In this document: piece by piece, positions 59,711 to 64,000 of the stretch
Layout of the letters: the number at the start of each line of letters is the position of its first letter
How positions within the stretch are numbered: the stretch's first letter is position 1
NCBI GenBank assembly: GCA_964622835.1
Contig: CAZUSA010000001.1
Span: 229,498-293,497, forward strand
Reading direction: 5' to 3'
From: JABIKK01 sp964622835
GTDB taxonomy: Archaea > Nanobdellota > Nanobdellia > SCGC-AAA011-G17 > UBA489
Length of the DNA: 64,000 nt
The notes under the pieces: generated by a model
Told to the model about the DNA's origin: nothing
Databases searched by the model: none
The model's input: the letters and a program-made list of their open reading frames with translations, nothing else
Made by a program: the position numbers and the translations under genes

Positions 59711-61626
59711 TCATAAGAAGACAGTGTAACTGCCAATGTTACCGTAGGTGTCTGCACATTGGATGTAATAGGTATCACCTTCAATACTTGCCGTGTGATC
59801 TTCTGTGTTTGCACCGGTCATGAGTACTCCTGTACCATAGGAGAATTGTCCTTCAACACTGTATTCACATGTACTTGGTTCATTAGTAACAATATGTAAG
59901 ATACCTGGTCGTGTGTAGACTTGTGAAAGTGTTGGAGGTATGACATCAACGATAACGCTAAAGCTTGCTGTTTCATTTGCTAAGTTTCCTGCGACATCTG
60001 CACAATTAATGAAGATGTTATAATCACCTGTGCTTAAGTTGAAAAATGGTTGTTCATGGACACTAGCATTAGAGTTAAGGAACTCTATACTATTGTAAAT
60101 GCTTGGATCATCAAAGTTATATCCACATGATGCATCACCATTACCAAAGGCACCACCTGAAGTAATGACTTTGAGTACAGGACTAGTAAACTTAAGTTCA
60201 AGCTCATCATCAGGGTATACACTGGTAATATCCAACCCAACAGTACCTTGAAGGGTAAATTCTAAACTTTCTTGGTTAACATTTCCTTTTTGATCTTGAC
60301 ACCTAAAGTAGTAGTTATTTTCTTTGTTATCTTCAATACCTGTTAGTTCCGTGTCACAATTGTATAACCCATAATAGAATGAACTTGTAGGTGCTTGATT
60401 TGAAGTGCAATCAAAGGTATTTAACATATCATCAAAGGCAACATTAACATCATCCCATTTACAGATGCTTGGTTCGTTAACATAAATGGTAAGATCTGTT
60501 TTGTTGATACCATTAGGTACGAAACCGTTGTTGAAGATGCTTGTTGCTTCAATGATAGGTGCTGTGTAATCTGGTCCAGGATCTATCTTGAATTTTGCAT
60601 AATAATCAACTTCGTTGGCATTACCATTACCATCTTGGCATTTAATGTATAATTGGTATTCTCCCCCGTTGGTTAATTTGAGTACTTCTTCTTCTGCAAG
60701 CACCCCAGGCAGACTAAAGAGCATTGTGTGATTGAATGAATAAACTGAGTCACCAAGGTATTGCACCATTTCTTCATAGGCAACTCCATGGTTGAGATCA
60801 AATTTACATTGCGCATATTCATTGGTTTCAACAGCTAAACTTACTGCAGTAAATGGCGGTATGTTTTGTGTTATTTCAAATCCTTTCCCTTTCACTTCTG
60901 TTATTTGGTTAACATTATCAACACCATCAGTTAAGTGAACCATGATTTCTTTTGCCGCCGTTACATGGGGTGGTACGACATCATTAACACTTGCACTAAT
61001 ACATTTTTCATCTTCACTACCTTCATTAACAAGTTTACAACTTTGGCCTAAACTTTTACAACGATATTCACTACATGCTTTCCCTTCATCTTGACATAAA
61101 TCACAGTTATCTCCCCCTGTGGGCGCTTGCCAAGGATTACATTCTATTGTAATTGTTTCTGTTTTATCATTTGCAAGAACCATATCAAGGAGTGTATAGA
61201 TAAGATAGGCCCACATAATCCAATTAAGCACTTGAAGCCACATAGCAGGTTGGGCCACAGTTGCCTCTACTCCTTCGGCAAGAATTTCAACAGTAGGTTC
61301 AGAAGTTCCAATAGTAGTTGTAACAGTAGTAGGAGGGCTTGCTACAACACCACTACCCTCAGCAATAAAAATGTTTGATCCTGTAGACCAACTCGTCGTC
61401 CAAGCCTCATAAACAGGAGTGGTCAATGCGGTAGAAAGGAAGGTCCCTGCACTATAAGTTTCCAAAGCACCAAACCAGATAGCCTCAACTAACAATAAAT
61501 AAGGAATGGGTGTTTTCCACGCTTTTTTCCAGAATCCACTAAAGCCAGTATCAGTTCCACCGCCTAATCCTGTTCCTTTAAGATTACCAAAAGGTTCTAA
61601 ACTATCACACACGTCAGGATCAAAAG
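59711..61626 (-). CDS. Giant Cys-rich surface protein, C-terminal part (split by gap)
   Basis: This open frame continues the gene at 61727-63483 once the artificial gap is removed; the apparent GTG start inside VCDSLEPFG is not a real start. The part holds two membrane segments (IPYLLLVEAIWFGALETYS and AMWLQVLNWIMWAYLIYTLLDMVL), a Cys-rich stretch (CNPWQAPTGGDNCDLC, CSEYRCKSLGQSCK), then several immunoglobulin-like beta domains with paired Cys to the C-terminus. It would place a small hairpin in the membrane with long outer domains. It is probably a tip or adhesin-like partner of the pilin-like proteins downstream. Confidence 0.8.
61572..61626. repeat. 55-bp copy flanking the assembly gap, left
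   Basis: Identical over 55 bases to 61727-61781 in the same orientation, immediately next to the N run. Such a terminal overlap of contigs is expected from a graph assembler with k = 55. Confidence 0.95.
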
Positions 61627-61726
61627 NNNNNNNNNNNNNNNNNNNNNNNNNNNNNNNNNNNNNNNNNNNNNNNNNNNNNNNNNNNNNNNNNNNNNNNNNN
61701 NNNNNNNNNNNNNNNNNNNNNNNNNN
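61627..61726. other. Assembly gap of 100 N
   Basis: Exactly 100 undetermined bases. Both sides end in the same 55-bp sequence (61572-61626 and 61727-61781), so the two contigs most likely overlap and the N run is a scaffolding artefact. Merging removes 155 bases, a net 3,618-nt frame (1,206 codons with stop) in the correct phase. Confidence 0.95.
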
Positions 61727-61781
61727 GTTCCTTTAAGATTACCAAAAGGTTCTAAACTATCACACACGTCAGGATCAAAAG
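61727..61781. repeat. 55-bp copy flanking the assembly gap, right
   Basis: Second copy of 61572-61626, no mismatch. Confidence 0.95.
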
Positions 61782-63483
61782 GAAAGTCAAGCGTTTCAAT
61801 ACCCCAATTTACATTTTCAACAAAACCATTACATGTTTTTTCTCCTGCAATATTATACCATGCACCACAATCACCTAAACTTTTACACACTGCATTAGCA
61901 TTTTTGAGATAATTAGCCGTTAAACATTCTTTGTTACCAACTGCTTTCCATTTACCATTGATGCCATCTTTGTGAAAATACACTTTACATTGTGTATTGC
62001 CTGCTTCACAGGTTGCTTGCGGATCTACTTTGCTTGATTGTCCTGTACTTTTATCCGGCCAATGTTTTAATCCTGGACTTACTAATGGGACACATGAAAC
62101 ATCAACAAAGTCTTTAGTAGCTTTTTCTGTATTTCCTAAGAGCCATATACAATCCCGCAGTGCCGTATTTTCACAGGCATCTTTTTCTCGTATATTTGTA
62201 CAATCTTGGAACCGATTGTCGCGACATGCTGCTGCAATAATAAGATCTCTTTCACCTTCAAGTCCAAAACCTTCTTGTGTTCCGAAGAGTTCTTGCAATG
62301 CAGGATCTACTGATGGGTCGATGGTTCCTTGTGCACATAATTCTTCTCTATAGTCTTTACAGGGTTCTGTAAATTCTTTTCCATTAATACAAATTCTCCG
62401 ATAATGTCTACTTCCTGCAAGATCCAACCCAAGTCCTGCATTTTCATTTGAACCAACAAGACCATCATACGCACACCAACTCTCTCCATTACCTAAGGGT
62501 AAATTTGCTGATGCAGGTGCGTTATCATCTACAGTCACAATCCCTGTATCACACGCCAAAGATTGACAGGCATAATCGCCAAATGTTGGATTGACACCTT
62601 GAATAGCAGGTGCACAAATACTTCCTAATGAATAATCACAGTTCCCACAATTAGGATCATTAACATTAGCTGTGTTAGGATCACAACTACTTGCCTTGTC
62701 TAAAATAAATCCATTGTTATAACTCTCTTGTTTGTCATCTGAGTAAATATTTTCCGCATTACCACAAGAGTCTAACCAGTATACTTCTTCTTTTTGTGGT
62801 AAACAGCCTGTTGAATGTTGTGCTGCACATTCTGTTCCCAGTTTCGGATTACTACATAATAAGTCAGGATGGAAACCAACAAGCGGTGTTGATGTATCAC
62901 CAAGTTCGGGATTATCTTCTGCACATGCATCCCGTGTTGTAAAAGTACAACTTGCATCTGGACTGACACATGCACCACGTTCAAAACTTCGACATTGGTT
63001 AATACATGCTATTTCTGAATTGACATCTTCATCAAAGGTCATGTTGATATCTTCGAATTGGGATGTTATTTGTTTACATTGTACTTGTGTAGTGTATGAA
63101 CATTCATTGCTAAGCACACAACATCCTTTATTACATTGGGGCACATCACAGTCTGCTCCTTCTGTCCAACTACAACCGTCCTCTGTTTGGCAAGAAAATT
63201 TGGGCATATTATTAAAACAGATACCGTCATCTTGGTCAAAGCCACATCCTAATTTACAGAAGCTTGTTTGTTCACAGGAAGATGCCGATTTTAAGGCACC
63301 AGGTGCACAGTTGCTCACACCTGTATACACACAACTATCTCCTGCTACAGTTTCTGAACAGCACACTTGTTGTTCTTGTGCTTCAACAGGAGGTGCTTGT
63401 AGAACAGCAAAGGCAAATGCCAGAGAAACAATGAGAACTATTTGAAAGAGTGCCTTTTGTTTAAGATAGTGCTGTGTTAACAT
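61727..63483 (-). CDS. Giant Cys-rich surface protein, N-terminal part (split by gap)
   Basis: The N-terminal roughly 585 residues of a protein of about 1,205 residues. Signal peptide 1-35 (hydrophobic core ending near VEAQ), then an extremely Cys-rich region (about 38-200) in small repeated knots such as CCSETVAGDSC, CKLGCGFDQDDGIC and CNKGCC. More Cys pairs follow to about 560, suggesting a highly disulfide-linked secreted protein. The frame then continues through the gap to the part at 59711. I recognise no named family. It lies between a partial upstream gene and four pilin-like genes. Confidence 0.82.
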
Positions 63484-63499
63484 AGTGTAATCCTAATTG

Positions 63500-64000
63500 T
63501 TATGATGGTTCTCCTTGAACAAAGAATTGGAACACGTAGGGTGAATCTTTTGTTTGGAGTATGTATAATTTATCTGGGTATGGTCTTTTTTTATCAATAA
63601 CAAAATTTCCTTGATGGGTCAACATATAACCTAATTGATCAAATTCTCCAACTGTTGTTTCACCGTCAAGAACATCTCTACTGACATCGTATAATGCTCC
63701 AAGTGGAATGTCTAATGTTGTAATGAACGTATCTTCTTCTACAAGAACATCTCCTTTTTGTAGTTTTAATGGCATGCTTATTTTAACGGATGATGTGTAA
63801 TCACCAATAGCAACATCAACAGCTAAGGATCCTGCAGTAAGTTCAACACCACGTGAAAATGCTTGTAAGTTTATACACCCAGATAACCCTTGCCGAATTG
63901 CTTGTGCAAGTTGTGTTTCCATATCACTTCGTGTTAAATATCGACTATAACAAGCATCATTTTCTTCCATGTTGTAACAAAGATAACTAATAGGTATACT
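63500..64000 (-). CDS. Pilin-operon protein, 5' end beyond window
   Basis: The frame is open without a stop to the window's right edge; reading back from the Met at 63970 gives SIPISYLCYN with no start needed, so the gene begins outside. The visible part is C-terminal: a YLTRSDMETQLAQAIRQGLSGC helix, then beta-rich segments (TAGSLAVDVAIGDYTSSVKISM, LQKGDVLVEEDTFITTLDIPLG) and an end PYVFQFFVQGEPS. It precedes the giant Cys-rich gene by 16 nt on the same strand. The identity is unknown; by place it may be another pilin-like or accessory surface protein. Confidence 0.75.
   Translation of the reverse strand, partial: SIPISYLCYNMEENDACYSRYLTRSDMETQLAQAIRQGLSGCINLQAFSRGVELTAGSLAVDVAIGDYTSSVKISMPLKLQKGDVLVEEDTFITTLDIPLGALYDVSRDVLDGETTVGEFDQLGYMLTHQGNFVIDKKRPYPDKLYILQTKDSPYVFQFFVQGEPS

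Noticed and set aside
61506..61736. Plus-strand open frame running through the N run
   Set aside because: It exists only because N bases cannot create a stop; the opposite strand holds the real gene.
1..64000. CRISPR arrays, insertion sequences or integrase genes
   Set aside because: No regularly spaced repeats, transposase-like or integrase-like proteins were found on either strand.

Overview
The window is archaeal chromosome with low GC. It carries three hallmark archaeal genes: AglB/STT3 oligosaccharyltransferase, a SecD/SecF pair without bacterial companions, and a PIN-ATPase-KH protein. It also has a methanococcal-type S-layer protein, class-III (KRGQ-type) pilin leaders, and TATA boxes centred close to 26 nt before many start codons, which is the geometry of leaderless mRNAs. 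The small cysteine-rich surface proteins with a CPEDC motif and a membrane tail, and the general gene content, suggest a DPANN archaeon of the Woesearchaeota/Pacearchaeota type. That placement is inference; no rRNA is present. I see no mobile element, CRISPR array or replication origin.

Layout. 1-6.6 kb: a surface protein running off the left edge, tRNA-Leu(CAA) followed at once by a three-gene run (membrane protein, alpha/beta hydrolase, tRNA methyltransferase TrmI), an orphan protein, the PIN-ATPase, tRNA-Arg(CCU), an orphan protein and tRNA-Gly(UCC). 6.6-13.6 kb: two cysteine-rich membrane-anchored surface proteins, then secF-secD and a small membrane protein. 13.7-46.6 kb: a large surface-glycan and N-glycosylation island. 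It holds AglB, a GlcNAc-1-P transferase-like enzyme, two flippases, many soluble and membrane glycosyltransferases, an AglD-like membrane protein, GDP-mannose 4,6-dehydratase with a reductase-like partner, a tandem GDP-mannose Nudix protein, CDP-glucose synthesis and dehydration enzymes, a sugar C-methyltransferase, a UDP-galactopyranose-mutase-like flavoprotein, and three cobalamin-type radical SAM enzymes. 46.6-50.1 kb: SpoIIM-like protein, RimK-like ATP-grasp ligase with its RimB-like protease, and an AI-2E-family transporter. 50.1-54.2 kb: a paralogue of the first surface protein, a glycosyltransferase behind tRNA-Ser(UGA), and three small proteins. 54.2-57.05 kb: the S-layer gene as its own transcription unit with a structured leader and a terminator. 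57.2-64 kb: an operon of pilin-like proteins with one very large cysteine-rich secreted protein, broken by an assembly gap.

How it works together. Sugars are activated and modified (GDP- and CDP-linked deoxy sugars, branched-chain methylation, possible radical SAM chemistry), built on a polyprenyl carrier, flipped, and transferred by AglB to Asn residues. The likely targets are in the same window: the S-layer protein and the sequon-rich membrane-anchored proteins, exported with help from SecDF. The pilin-like operon would add surface appendage or tip components.

The most interesting leads are: two mutually exclusive hairpins around the S-layer Shine-Dalgarno; two protein genes lying 8-9 nt behind tRNAs with no TATA box of their own; the pilin-like operon with its roughly 1,205-residue cysteine-rich protein; and a RimK ligase fused to an AbrB-like tail. 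Many start codons here were chosen by TATA spacing and are shorter than the longest open frame.
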